Source: Craterostigma plantagineum (Eukaryota; Streptophyta; Magnoliopsida; Lamiales; Linderniaceae). Taken from it: 64,000 nucleotides of DNA. A model generated the notes under the pieces. The model was not told the origin of the DNA and did not search any database. It saw only the letters and a list, made by a program, of their open reading frames with translations. The stretch lies in the NCBI GenBank assembly GCA_027422505.1, contig JAPQWV010001399.1, positions 1-64,000 of the forward strand. Direction: 5' to 3'. Both the position numbers and the translations under genes were made by a program. Positions 47,320 through 58,796 of the stretch are shown one piece after another (position 1 is the first letter of the stretch; every line of letters starts with the position of its first letter).

Positions 47320-47783
47320 ATCTCCAACCAGTCCTTCGCCCTGAACTTGAGTGAGAATGGAACATAAGCTTGATTGCATCGCTCGAGACCCCATTAATTT
47401 TGATGGTGTCTGTCACTATCAGAAAGGCCTTCAGGTGCGAGTAAGGATCGTCGTCTAGATTTCCCTCATACTGGGGCCGTTTGGAAAATCAGCTGAAGCC
47501 AAGAATAATTCAGCTCGAAGTTATTGTTCTCGATCGGCGGAATAACGGTCGCCGACTCTGTATCGCCTAGTGCAACGTTCTTGAGCAGATCTTGTAACGA
47601 TTGCTCCTCCTCTTGAAAGTTACGGACAGGTGCTCCATGGTCCGCCATATTTTCTTCTGTCTCCGGTTTATCTACTGATATCTCCTCTCGGAAATTTTAT
47701 GCCGACTCCTGGGAGCTGTCCTCTGGGTAACTGACTAAAGCTTCTTGCGAGTCACTGGTCACTACTTCGGAATCGTATCTGAG

Positions 47784-48612
47784 TAGACATGCCCAACCGC
47801 CGGTTAACGGTTGGTAACCGGCGGTTGACGGTTAGTCGGAAGGACTAACCGTCGTCTAACCGTGCGGGGGCGGTTGACGGTTAGCCGCCCCCGGTTGACG
47901 GTTACGGTTGCCCGGCGGTTAAACCGCCGGTTAGACTAATTTTTATGGTGAGGAACGGCGAGTTATCGAGTCAGACGCAGACGTCCGCCGACGAACTGTA
48001 TTTTTTATGGTGATGTAGCTTTAGCTCGAAGGTTGAAGACGCTGCTACAGTAATACAGTTCATTTAAGTTTAATGGGCTTTAATGGGCCTTTAGTTAGTT
48101 TAAAAGCCCATAATAAAGTTCTGAAATAAATCAATAATATTACACCTTAAATAAATAAATAACATAAAAATGTAAGACAGAAATCATTTTCTCTCTCCAC
48201 TACTTTTCGTCTTCTTCGTAGTCCGTCTTCTCCAGGCCAACATAGAAAAGCTCCACTCCACCTCCAATTTTCATAAATAGAAACCAAAACCTTAAATTAA
48301 CAATAAAAGAAGAAAAAGAAATAGAGATAGAGGGGTGAACCCTACTGTACCTATAGCTGAGTATCTGCTCGCACACAGCCGCGAGCCTCGTTCGACCTCG
48401 TCATTTGAATATATTTTTTTAAACCTAACCGCCGGTTAATCGCTGAACCGGCAATTTTTAACCGCCGGTTGGCGGTTGGTCAGAAGGACCAACCGGCCCG
48501 TAACCGGCACCCAATGGTTGCCGGTTACGGTTGGTGCCGGTTACGGTTGCGGTTCCGTAACCGGCGGTTACCGGTTGTAACCGCCGGTTACGGTTGAAAA
48601 TGGGCAAGTCTA
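47784..48612. mobile_element. hAT-type non-autonomous element with AACCGGCGGTT subterminal repeats
   Basis: 829 bases, with inverted ends TAGACATGCCCA and TAGACTTGCCCA (11 of 12). The flanks TATCTGAG (47776-47783) and TATCCGAG (48613-48620) are an eight-base duplication with one change. Dense repeats of AACCGGCGGTT, AACCGCCGGTT and ACGGTT occupy about 150-180 bases at each end. It lies in the Athila 5' leader, between the primer-binding site and gag. It carries no transposase. Confidence 0.9.
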
Positions 48613-48888
48613 TATCCGAGTTTCCTTCGTAGCTTACGTTTGAAATCTGGATCTCCTTCAACAATGGGACCCAATGGATGGCTTCGGGTCATTCACTACT
48701 GAATCAAACCTGCGATAAACAAAAATAAAAATTAGTGAGGGAATAGACAGGCACGTCGAAGAAATAACAAGATTAATATTGATGTAGAAAAACAAATAAT
48801 GCAAATAACGCTGTTAACGAAAAGCTAAGAAAACGTCAAATAAAAGTGGCTAAAGTACCGAACTACGGTGTCCTAATATCTATCTATT

Positions 48889-48905
48889 CCCCGGCAACGG
48901 CGCCA
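48889..48905 (-). other. primer-binding site of the Athila-type element (tRNA-Asp type)
   Basis: TGGCGCCGTTGCCGGGG on the minus strand, five or so bases inside the 5' LTR. The sequence is the widely shared Athila/Tat primer site. Confidence 0.9.
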
Positions 48906-48910
48906 AAAAC

Positions 48911-50087
48911 TAGATCGACACGCGATGTAGTAATGTAAAGTGCATGTGCGACAAGTGATAAATAAAACGAATACTAAATTACTATCACCGACGTGCGATA
49001 GGCAGTGGACCTATCGTTTGTAGTGCAGCAAGGTGAGTAAACGAGTATCGAACACGAGGAATAAACTTGCGGGGATCTAAGATTCGATAATTACTAATGG
49101 CGAGGATCGAGTATTTACTGTCGCCCTATACTCGAGTCCTATCATCTACGAATGGACTAATCGTTGTTTAACTGTCGCCCTAAACGATTTCCCACACATT
49201 CATAACACATAGACATATTAAACCGAAGAAACACTTCCATAGATAGATAAATAGTCAGGATACACGAGTCACGATAAATATATGTCTTAAGCACGATTGA
49301 CCTAGCGTTCATCTACTCGCAAACACAGAGGAAATTTAGCTACTCATAATTGAAAGGGAAACAACGAAATAATTGGGGAACGAGGATGAAAGACTCGTGA
49401 TCTTGAGTACTGATGGATCTGGGATGGTATCGTGGATGAATCTTCGTCCTCGATCAATTCGGCGTGATTTCATCGTTGATCCGTCTCTTGCGCTTCTCAA
49501 GTGGAATTCTCTATTCTTGGCATCTCTTTTTTGTCTCTCTATGCTTAGGGTTAAGTTGTGGAAGGTGTCCTCTTTTTCGAATCGAAATTGGGCTTTATAA
49601 AAGGACTTTCGCAACCTTCACGGCCTGGGACATGGGCCTTCACGGCCGTGACAGTCTTCAGCTTGGCCTTCGTTGCTTTCGCACTTCAGTCAGGCCTGAT
49701 GCACTAGGGTTCACGGCCATGAACATCTTTGCCTTAGCTCTCTGCCGTGGTTCACGGCCTGGTGCACATCCTCTCACGCCCGTGACGTTCTTCTCCTTGG
49801 ACTTCGTCGGTCACTGCCCATTGTTACAACCGTGACCGTCTCCAGTGTTGTCTTCTACCTTGTGTCACGGCCTTGTGCACGAAGTGTCACGGCCGTGACT
49901 CTTCCCTGTTTTCGTCGTACTTGTCCCTTTCGCCTCGTTTTTGCTCCTTTTCGCCCGATAGCCATCCTAAGGTCCTTCAATATCACAGAATAGGTGTAAA
50001 TAGAGCATGTAACTGCAAGAAACAATGAAGAATAATCCATAATACCCTGATAACTGCTACAATAAACGTACCGATATACGTTTATCA
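48911..50087 (-). repeat. 5' LTR of the Athila-type element
   Basis: About 1177 bases, pairing with 35975-37215. It includes the TCACGGCCGTGA-type repeats (about 49615-49905). The inner edge is ambiguous by one or two bases (TAGATCG versus TGATCG). Confidence 0.85.
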
Positions 50088-50640
50088 AGCTCCATGTTGA
50101 GCAAAGCCGGATTTAGACAGGTGTTTGAAGTGATAAGTATGTACTGACAAAAAACGATCATTTTGTAGGAAAGGGCTACCACGAGAAGGGACTCTTTAAG
50201 ATGAATGTAATGCCTGTAATACACGAGATTGAGCTCGCTAATAGTAATAAAGAAAGCTCATCTTACTTGGTTAAGTGTTCCAATTTATGGCATCATAGAT
50301 TAGGACAAATGAGTTTAAATAAAATAAAAAAGTTCCTTCAAAAGATATAAGAGTGAAGTTGAGAATCAATTAAACTCACGAATAAAAATAATACGAAGTG
50401 ATAGAGGAGGAGAATATGTGGCGCCGTTCGAAGAATTTTGCCAAAAGCACGGCATTATTCATCAAACAACTGCCCATTATTCACCTCAGTCAAACGGCGT
50501 TGCTGAACGCAACAATAGATCTCTTAAGGAGATGATAAATGGTATGTTGATCAGTTCTGGCCAACTTCGAACTTGTGGGGGGAAGCAATCCTCTTGGCAA
50601 ACCGCATTCTAAATATGGTGCCACACAAAAAGAAAGAAAA
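50088..50640 (+). pseudogene. copia pre-integrase and integrase (outer element), internally deleted
   Basis: The frame resumes after the Athila LTR with AGFRQVFE-type sequence. It continues with the zinc domain start WHHRLGQMSLNKI (about 50290-50330), then jumps within about 40 bases to IIRSDRGGEYVAPFEEFCQK (about 50385-50440) and TAHYSPQSNGVAERNNRS (about 50470-50525). The C-C end of the zinc domain and the integrase segment up to the second catalytic aspartate are therefore deleted. Confidence 0.8.
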
Positions 50641-52560
50641 GACTCCATACGAACTATGGAAAGGTAGGCCATCCTACAATTACCTAAAATTGTGGGGTTG
50701 TCTAGCAAAGGTCGAAGTACCTAAACCTAAACAGGTTAAGATAGGACCCAAGACCGTTGATTGCATTTTCAACGGATATGCTAATAATAGTAGTGCATAT
50801 AGATTTCTAGTGCACAAATCAGAAAACTCTGAAATAAACACAGGGATGATATTTGAATCGAGGAATGCAGTGTTCTTCGAGAATACTTTTCCAAATAAGG
50901 AAAAGAAAGAAATAAGCTATAGTAAGCGAACTAACGATGCCGTCGAGAGTTCACCTCAAAAAAACGAGGAACCACGGCAAAGCAACGTAAAAAGGTGGTT
51001 AAATCATTTGGCCTGATTTCCTTATATGTTAGATGATGAACCGCGGACTTTGCAAGAGGCATTGTCTAGTCCAGAAGATCCGTTCTGGAAAGAAGCTGTA
51101 CATAGCGAGATTGAGTCCATAATGCAAAACCATACATGAGAGCTAGTAGACCTCCCAAAGGGGTGCAAGCCTTTAGGATGCAAATGGGTCCTTAAAAGGA
51201 ATCTTAAGACCGATAGATCAATCGAAAAATATAAAGCTCATTTAGTAGCTAAAGGGTTTAACTAAAAGGAGGGGTACGATTTCTTCGATACCTACTCATC
51301 GGTGACAAGGATTACATCCATACGGGTCTTGATCGCTATAGCAGCATTGTATGACCTCGAGATACACCAGATGGACGTGAAAATGGCCTTTCTAAATGGG
51401 GAACTCGATGAAGAAATATATATGAGGCAGCACGAAGGGTTTATTGTACTCGGGCAGGAAATAAAGTGTGCCAACTCGTGAAGTCACTTTACGGGCTTAA
51501 GCAAGCGCCAAAACAGTGGTACGAGAAGTTCGACATGATATGTTGTCGAATGGGTTTAAGATTAATGACTGTGATAAATGCGTTTATATAAAGGCACCCG
51601 ATGAGTTTGTGATTGTATGTCTTTACGTAGACAACATGTTAATCATGGGAAGCAGTCACAAAATAATCGTGAATACAAAGAATATGCTGAAAAATCATTT
51701 CAGTATGAAGGATATGAATTTGGCTGACGTCATTTTGGGAATAAATGTCTCTAAGACGTCCGAAGGAATTGTGATTACACAATCTCGCTATGTCGAGAGC
51801 GTGTTAAAGAAATTTAACGCCTTCGATGATCCTCCGGCTAAGACACCTATGGACACTAATGTACACTTAGCCAAAAAATAGAGGAGAGCCTGTGTCGCAA
51901 CTTGAATACGCTCGGGTGATTGGCAGTCTGATGTATTTGTCTAACTGCACTCGACCTGACATAGCGTACTCAATTAGTAAACTAAGTAGGTTTACGAGTA
52001 TCTCGGGTAGTACCCACTGGGTTGCACTAAGAAGAGTGCTGAGATATCTAAAGCACGTTATTAATCACGACATACTATACTTGAGATATCCCGTGGTACT
52101 AGAAGGGTACTACGATGCAAATTAGATATGTGATAGTAAACACTCCAAATCTACGAGTGGTTATATATTTACCATCGCTTGGAGGAGCAGTTTTTTGGAA
52201 GTCCTCCAAACAAACGTGCATAGTTCGATCCACGATGGAGTCGGAGTTCATCGCACTAGATAAAGCCGGCGAAGAAGCAGAATGGCTTAGAAATTTTCTG
52301 GAGGATATTCTGTGTTGGAAAAAACATGTGCCACCAATTATGATTCACTGCAATAACATGACGGCTATCAGCAGGGCATAGAAATGTATGTCAACGGTAA
52401 GTCTCGACACATTCGTCGGAGACATAACACCGTAAGACAGCTTATCTCTAGCGGAATAATTTCCACCGACTATGTAAAGTCAAAGGAAAATAGTGCGTAT
52501 CCGCTGACAAAAGGCATAATTAGAGATCAGTTAGAAAACGCAGTAAGGGGAATGTGACTA
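50641..52560 (+). pseudogene. copia reverse transcriptase and RNase H (outer element)
   Basis: 50641-51016 holds the integrase C-terminus (TPYELWKGRPSYNYLKLWGC). RT begins near 51060 (FWKEAVHSEIESIM) and shows CKWVLKRNLKTD and MDVKMAFLNGELDEEIYM (about 51370-51425). In the active-site motif the sequence reads YVDNM (about 51625-51640), with asparagine where YVDD needs its second aspartate. RNase H traces ([33 protein letters not shown]) run to about 52540. Several stops and shifts occur. Confidence 0.85.
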
Positions 52561-53123
52561 GAAATCCACACAACAAAGAACAAAAATAGTGTAACTCAAC
52601 CTTGATGAGTGGAGATCCCACGAACTTGGTTAAATGAGACAACTAACCTGTGATTAGTTCAGTAATATACTTGGAAACTAATAAAGTCCATTCTCGACAG
52701 CTGCCCAAGTAATTTCTCGAGGACGTGTGGTTAGGGTAAGTACGTATGCTTTTAATGATGACTATACCAAATTGGTGGAGTATTTCGGGCTTCTCCAAGA
52801 TTAAGTCCTAATAGTCAGTCAAGTGTGAAGTGGGGCCGCTTCAATGGAAAACACTTATGAATCGGAGATATGGTCCAAGGCCGAAACGGACACAACGTGA
52901 GAATCGAAAAGAGATCAGATTCATCACTGTCTATAGTCTTGTCTTGGTTTACACAAAAAGCCGCCAGTTCGAGACATCACGTTCACTGAGCAGTGAGTAA
53001 ATCCGATAGTATCTCACAGGGGGAAGGTTCAAATCAGCAAGCTACCTATCCCGATGCAGTGATGGATCGTCGGGACTTTCTTGCAAAAGTCAACATGCAT
53101 AGCTTTTGCATTAATTTCCATTC

Positions 53124-53134
53124 ATGTGGGGGAT
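53124..53134 (+). other. polypurine tract of the outer copia element
   Basis: ATGTGGGGGAT directly before the 3' LTR, the usual copia plus-strand primer position. Confidence 0.75.
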
Positions 53135-54967
53135 TGTTGGGTTTTAAGCCCAAATGGGCTTTGGGCCCGTGTGGGTAATTAACCCGTTAATAAAAAGCTG
53201 AAACGGATTTAATTAAATCGAGAAGCCATCGATCACCGAAACGAAAAATCGTTGAAAGATTACGAATCTAGGTTTCACGGGGAATCTAACGTATATTAAT
53301 ACGCTCAAAACCGATATCGGATGAATGAGAAATTAATTATTGAAATCGGCCCAATAACTTATAATGTGGATTGATAGTATTTAAAGGGATGTCAAATGTC
53401 CCACATTGGTTAGACAATAAAAGTTTTACCACTTTATATATGATTACGCCTTGGTTATCAAACAAGAGGTGAGCCCAAGGAGATGAGCTCAAGAGGAGCC
53501 CATGCACGGCCCACATGAGAACCCACGAACGGCCCACACGCGTGAGCCCCTGCGCCCAAGCCCATATATGCGGCTCGCGAGCCCGCAAGCCCGAACTCGA
53601 ACACGCCATCCACGTGGCGGTGATGCGAGCGTATTTGTGACGTGGCGGGATTAATGACGTGGCGATGACACGCGGGCATGAGAGGCGACATGGCGATGAC
53701 ACGTAAGCGTGAGATGGCAACGTGGCGATGACTGGGCTAAAATGACGTGGCTGGACTCGTTGGTGTCCGCTGGGTCGTGCCGGTTCGGCTCGGGTCGAAC
53801 CGCATGGGCTAAAAGGGTACCTATTCCAAAGGGGACCAAACGTTGTGCCTATTCGCAAAATGACCCCTGGTCGAAAGGTTAAAGGGTGCCAGAATAGCCC
53901 AACATTTGCAGCTATTCGCAGATTGACCCCAGCAACCTTTGGAAAGCTATATATACCCCTGATGAATTTGGAAATTCATTCAATCACGCCCAAGCATTCT
54001 AGAGTTAGTGCATACCAGTGTTGTCAAGTACGCCCTAGACGGCTGCCTCGGGGCCTAGGCGCTAATCGGAGCCAACCGTAACGAATATGCTCAAACCGAA
54101 TAATCGGCGCAAAAGGCGATTTGGGCGGCGCGAGAGTCGCTCATTATTTAAAAAAAATTAATAGGAAGAAAATATCAGTCTAAATTCTAAACGCAACCCC
54201 TAAATCAAAAACACCAACCACGACACCTGGACGCATATCTTCTTCTCCACCCTACCTTCCCTTCGCTCGCCGCCCCTACGTTAACGATGGTTATGAGGTT
54301 AACGATGATTAAGTAGGAGGTAAGGGCAAATATTCATATTTGATCTAATCTATTAAAACTTAAATTGTTATATATAATTGTTGTTTCTTGATTCATCAAT
54401 TAATTGTTTTCGATTTCTCTCTATAAATTGCTGGTGAAATGTTGGTTGGTCAAATTTTGAGTTCATTTGATGTTGTTTGAAGTATGAAACATTTGAGGAC
54501 CGTTTGATCATATTTATGCATTTGGTATTAGTAAGATGCTTGCGTTTGTGTAATATGATATTTCCATCTATGATTTGAGCTTTGCAGCAATGCGATGTTT
54601 CAAGTGTTCAAATAATATGCAATATTAATGAAAAATAGGTGAACTGTCTAATTGCCGCCTAGCCCCCCCCCCCCCCCGGACTAGCACCTAGCGTATTTTA
54701 CAACATTGGTGCATACTAGTCCAAGTAATAATAAAGCGAGTCTTTAGTAGATTCGCCCGATAATTTTGTTACGGTGTGCGACGTTCCAAAATTCCTGAAG
54801 TCGTTGTATCTTCGGGACGTGTTGCGACAACTCGAGGCACTGAAATACAGGGCAATTACGTCTTACGAAAAGCGTATGACGTACGTGCCTCGATTTCGAC
54901 ATGTAGCCGAAACTCTATCCGAATTTTACGAGCGCCACCGACCAGACGCTCAAAAGCAGAACCAACA
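53135..54967 (+). repeat. 3' LTR of the outer copia element (carries a hAT-type insertion)
   Basis: TGTTGGG...ACCAACA. Without the 693-base insertion and its extra 8-bp copy it is 1132 bases, close to the 1143 of the 5' LTR. The match is clear throughout, with scattered substitutions. Confidence 0.9.
54016..54708. mobile_element. hAT-type non-autonomous element in the 3' LTR
   Basis: Perfect 8-bp duplications GTGCATAC at 54008-54015 and 54709-54716, and inverted ends CAGTGTTGTCAAGTACGC and CAATGTTGTAAAATACGC (14 of 18 bases match). The 5' LTR of the same copia element has one uninterrupted GTGCATAC copy, confirming the insertion. It has GC-rich ends, including a C-run at about 54663-54677, and an AT-rich middle with no transposase. 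Confidence 0.9.
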
Positions 54968-54972
54968 ATAGT
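54968..54972. repeat. target-site duplication ATAGT (right copy)
   Basis: Second copy of 33647-33651. Confidence 0.9.
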
Positions 54973-56194
54973 GGTCGCTTGCTACTCTCAAATTCATTTC
55001 CTGCCAATCTTCATCGTCTTTCCGATTTGCTCATATGAGTTGTTTCCTAACATCATTGTCTTGCGATTTTTCGACCTTTGAAAGCTTTTAATTAACCATG
55101 ACTGGACCAATAATATATCATTGACTTGCAATTGCCACCAATGAAAATTGACTTCCGATCGATTTTCTAAACCAAGGATATATCAGCTTCTTCAATAGGA
55201 ACAAAAACATACATGCATAAAACCATTCTTGTATCTTGATTGTACTTCAAGATTTTAGGTTGCGTTTGTTTGTTGTTTGGTTTCCGTCATGACATTTGGA
55301 GTTTCATACTACTTAGGAGTGAAAGATTAGCCTGCCTTACAAGCTCCATTACCTAGCAGAACTTGTTATTTTGCAACAAAAAACCCGAGCTTCAAGCTTA
55401 AATAAAGCACGACCACGACTCAGTTACAAATCCCCTTCCCTTGCCACCCTTTTTTTTATATGTAACAAAAAAATAATTGACGACAGCACTGTAGTTAACT
55501 ATAACTCGCAAGAACTAGCTTACAACGCAGGCACTTAAACAGAATAGCCAACACGAAAATCACAACAAAGAAAAGAAGAGGACAGCAGCATACCTTTCAT
55601 GAATTGATTCGTGTCCTTAGAGCAAGAAGTACTTGAGGACTTCTCTTTTTTTTTTGAGAAAAAAAAACAAACACTCATTCGAAAGTAATGGGTGTCTCAT
55701 CACATCCCACTTATCAAGTCTGAATTTACACATTAAATAGAAACCTTTTACATGCTTTGATTGATTCATTCCTAAGCATCACGTTATCTGCACGAAATAC
55801 TTATTGTAGAGGAGAGATCATCCCATCTTCGATCCTAGAAATGACTGCGGAACAAAAAAAAATGAACTGATTTTCTAACACTCAAATGTTCTTATACAGC
55901 GCAGCATATCAAGACATCTCGTGTTTAATGTCAATTGGTCATCGATCAGCCTTACCAATCTCCCAAACTTGATCACTAGTTATGTCAAAATGTTAGCAAA
56001 CCAATAGAGTTATCATCCACTAATACGGCCTGAGGACTACGATAGGTTGACTCAGTATATCATCCAAATACGCTAACCATCTCTGTTCTATTATTATGCA
56101 GATAAGACTTCAGATTGAGACAGGTGACTCGTGCAAAATACAGATTCACATATCTCACTTAGTGGTTTAATCTTCTGTTAAGAAAAAAAAAAAA
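54973..56194. other. downstream flank of the phosphatase gene, no gene seen
   Basis: AT-rich DNA without transposon coding remnants. The last part, next to 56195, should contain the 3' untranslated region of the minus-strand phosphatase gene. Homopolymer A/T runs occur at about 55448, 55645 and 55854. Confidence 0.6.
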
Positions 56195-56451
56195 TTAGTT
56201 CATGTTTGCATCTAAGAAGAGTACCTTGGTTTTTGTAATAGGAGTTCCTGGTTTAGCAGTAGTTGTGCTCCCAAATCCATATTTTGGCTTCTTATCAGCG
56301 GGCTTTAGGATTTGGAAAGAGCACATCAAAGTCTCATCGACGCTCATCATTGCGCCGGCGTTATCAAACTCACCACAGTAATTTGGGGCCGAGAATATTG
56401 TCACGAGCTGCCTATCAGCAAAAAACTCATACCCATCTTCCACCACCTTCA

Positions 56452-56493
<42 letters not shown>

Positions 56494-58796
56494 CCAAGAG
56501 AAATTACCTCAATAATCAAGATCCCACATGAAAATAACCCAAAAAAACATATTTCAAAGTTAATGATTTCAAACCTGGTGGGCCCGGCAAATAAGATCAA
56601 GATCATGCTTTTCAAGAAATTCTGTAACTTTATCGGGACCAAAGGTATACGATACTCCCCTATCGTTCATTCCCCACCCTTTAACGTCTTTGCTTGGATC
56701 TGACCATAGTAAATCGCATAACAAACCAGTCTCTGGGACATCAGTTGGCCTCTGTAGATTTCTAATTTGATCCAAGTCTTGAAGGTCAGGCGAGAGACCT
56801 CCGTGCATGCATAGTATTTTCTCGTCGATCAAAGCAGCGACGGGTAGGCAGTTAAAGCAATCTGTAAAGACTTTCCATAGCCTTACATTAAACCTTCTCT
56901 TACACTCATCATAGAATCCATATATACGATTAACTGATGCACATTCATGGTTTCCCCTGAGTAGGAAGAAGTTTTCTGGATACTTGATCTTGTATGCAAG
57001 TAGGAGACAGATTGTTTCGAGACTTTGCTTCCCACGATCAACATAATCACCCAAGAACAAGTAGTTTGATTTTGGGGGCAATCCACCGTACTCGAAAAGT
57101 CTAAGAAGATCAGAGTATTGGCCATGAATATCACCTGATATCGAGAAAAGGGAAGATCAGATAAAATGAAAAATACAATCTTTGGCTAAAGTGTTATGGA
57201 CCTCAAAACAATCTCAAGAACAGAGGAAAACGTAAAAGAAAGATTGAAGATGAAAGTTCACAACATAGCCACAAATCACAAAGAAAACAGAACAACTATC
57301 AGGGCAGCTCCCAATTGATATCAGACACATGCACACATGCAACGCAAACATACGTTTCTCTGCACATTTTTAACACAATTTTTCAAGTGTTAATAAAAAA
57401 ATGTCACTCCCAGTAGAAAAACGACCAAAAAATAAAAAAAAATAAAAAAAAAAGTAAGGACCCAACAATCTACACAATACCTACATTGATACTCACGAGA
57501 GTTAACGTACTTCAAACGACTTTGAAAAGGACATAGAAATAACAAACACGGATATATTAGAAATGCACAATATGTAACTTTTCTCAAGAAAAACGACTAG
57601 ATCACGATCGTCGAACGAAGTCTCGCATATAAGTCCAATAAATATTGCTTTCAGATGTCAAATTTGATTCATGTATGAAATTAACAAGTCCCAGTTTGCA
57701 TTTAGAAGCCTGGGACTGCATCTTAATCATTTTGAGACCTCATCATGCTACCGTCTAGCATATTTCCAACTGTAATAACCCTCCATTTTCCGATGTTTGA
57801 TGAAATCAATCATCTCAGCTGAAACGCAAATCTAAATAGCCTCATTACAAAAGCTCAGCCAGAATATACTTGCACCTAACTCTTTTTACTCATCAATGAA
57901 AGTTGAATTCTTCCTAAGAAAATGAAGTTCACCCAGCATGTGGGATCATGACAAGTCTGATGCTGACCATTTCAAATCTTAAGAATACATTGTCTCGAAC
58001 AACAGTTAAATAAACTTTACTAATCTTAATATCGGAATGGAAAGTAATTATCATAATCAAATGGAATCAATCTCAATATCCCGAGGCTTTGAGCTAATCG
58101 ATTACGACCTCGTAGTAGCATAAAAGACTAACAGCATGAGATCCTATCATCGCATGAAGTTGTATACATCAGGGGACTTTCCCCAACACGAAAATGAAAT
58201 CCTAATCACGTAAACCCACTCAATAAATCAATAATGATAACAATAAATGAATAATAATAATAAAATTAAAATGGAAATAGCCAATTAAAACCCTAATACA
58301 GATAAATTAAACAAAACCCTCATGAAGCCATAGATGAGCAGGACCAATACGAAAAGAAACCTCAAATCAAACCCAAACACGAACATAAAAAGACAATTCG
58401 ATATCTACAATTTAATAATCCAAACTTCAATCCAGCGCTTGCAGTGGAATATAAAAAAGAAAATCATTACTTAGTTGGAAACCCCAACTCAAACTCGACA
58501 AAAAAGCCCAAAATCCAAACCCCCATCCAACGCGTACAAAAGAAAAGAAGAAGAATAATAGTAAAAACAAAAATTGAAATTGAAACCCACAAAGTCAATA
58601 ACCCAATAAATTTATTCTCACCGCAGATCTTGATGGGCGCTTCAAGTTCGAGAAGATTCGGTTGCCTCATAAATATCTCCTTAGATTGCAAACAGAGCTG
58701 TCTGATCTCAGACTCCGAAAGCTGGACCTGCTTAGCAGGCCTCCCTTTAACCTCGAGCAAACGGTTTATTACATCTTCAAGAGCCGCCGAATCCAT
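56195..58796 (-). CDS. TOPP: serine/threonine protein phosphatase 1 catalytic subunit (three exons)
   Basis: Spliced minus-strand model: exons 58796-58622, 57134-56575 and 56446-56195. All junctions are GT-AG, the first intron is in phase 1, and the product is 328 residues, the usual size of plant PP1. It removes phosphate from Ser/Thr in many nuclear and cytosolic substrates, with targeting by regulatory subunits. Metal-site residues are all present: Asp60 and His62 (GDIHG), Asp88 (GDYVDRG), Asn120 (GNHE), His169 (HGG) and His244 (RAHQ). The exon 3 motif [14 protein letters not shown] is typical of PP1. The C-terminal tail after KPADKKP is short and variable. The ATG at 58796 gives the usual [14 protein letters not shown] start. 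No break is seen, so it should be functional. PP1 is a multigene family, so the exact member is unresolved. Confidence 0.95.
56454..56491. repeat. (AT)n microsatellite in phosphatase intron 2
   Basis: 19 AT units within the 128-base second intron (56447-56574), ending only about seven bases from the acceptor. It takes up much of the intron and sits where the acceptor pyrimidine tract would normally be. Confidence 0.95.
57135..58621 (-). other. phosphatase intron 1
   Basis: GTGAG donor on the minus strand at 58621 and TATCAG acceptor ending at 57135. No independent gene or transposon protein is seen inside. Long first introns are usual in plant PP1 genes. Confidence 0.9.

Larger units (their letters stand above)
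45681..47648 (-). pseudogene. Athila-type gag, split by a hAT-type element
   Basis: The N-terminus starts at 47648 (MADHGAPVRNFQ...) and contains the NNFEL segment (about 47510-47530). The capsid domain continues to 47320 with CNQAYVPFSL and AKDWLEMLPL-type sequence. It is then interrupted by the element 46390-47311, which brings an 8-bp duplication. It resumes at 46381, with LRAAFTGHYFPLSKVIRL-type sequence in 46156-46365 and QINRFHEGLNDQTVHMLDGA (about 46115-46185). The frame ends near 45681. Stops and shifts occur near 47470 and 46230. Confidence 0.8.
35975..50087 (-). mobile_element. Athila-type Ty3/gypsy retrotransposon, nested in copia pol
   Basis: Minus-strand element of 14.1 kb including its own insertions. 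LTRs are 48911-50087 (5') and 35975-37215 (3'). The primer-binding site TGGCGCCGTTGCCGGGG (48889-48905) matches the tRNA-Asp-type site of Athila elements, and a GTGTGGGGAGGTG purine tract abuts the 3' LTR. Gag-pol is in the order gag, protease (DLGAS, the Athila variant), RT, RNase H, integrase. A truncated envelope-like ORF follows. The flanks GACTC (35970-35974) and AGCTC (50088-50092) fit a diverged duplication. Inside are an LTR-like block and two hAT-type elements. Confidence 0.9.
33652..54967 (+). mobile_element. outer Ty1/copia retrotransposon carrying nested insertions
   Basis: Plus-strand copia element with LTRs at 33652-34794 and 53135-54967 and perfect 5-bp duplications ATAGT outside. 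After removing the Athila element (35975-50087) and the hAT-type element (54016-54708), the body is a conventional copia order: gag, protease, pre-integrase, integrase, RT, RNase H, purine tract (ATGTGGGGGAT, about 53124-53134), LTR. Gag starts only 27 bases after the 5' LTR, and I see no initiator-Met primer site there, so the leader may be deleted or use another primer. All domains contain stops or shifts. Confidence 0.9.

Noticed and set aside
54663..54677. C-run as a functional element
   Set aside because: A homopolymer inside a non-autonomous transposon; its length may also be a sequencing artefact.
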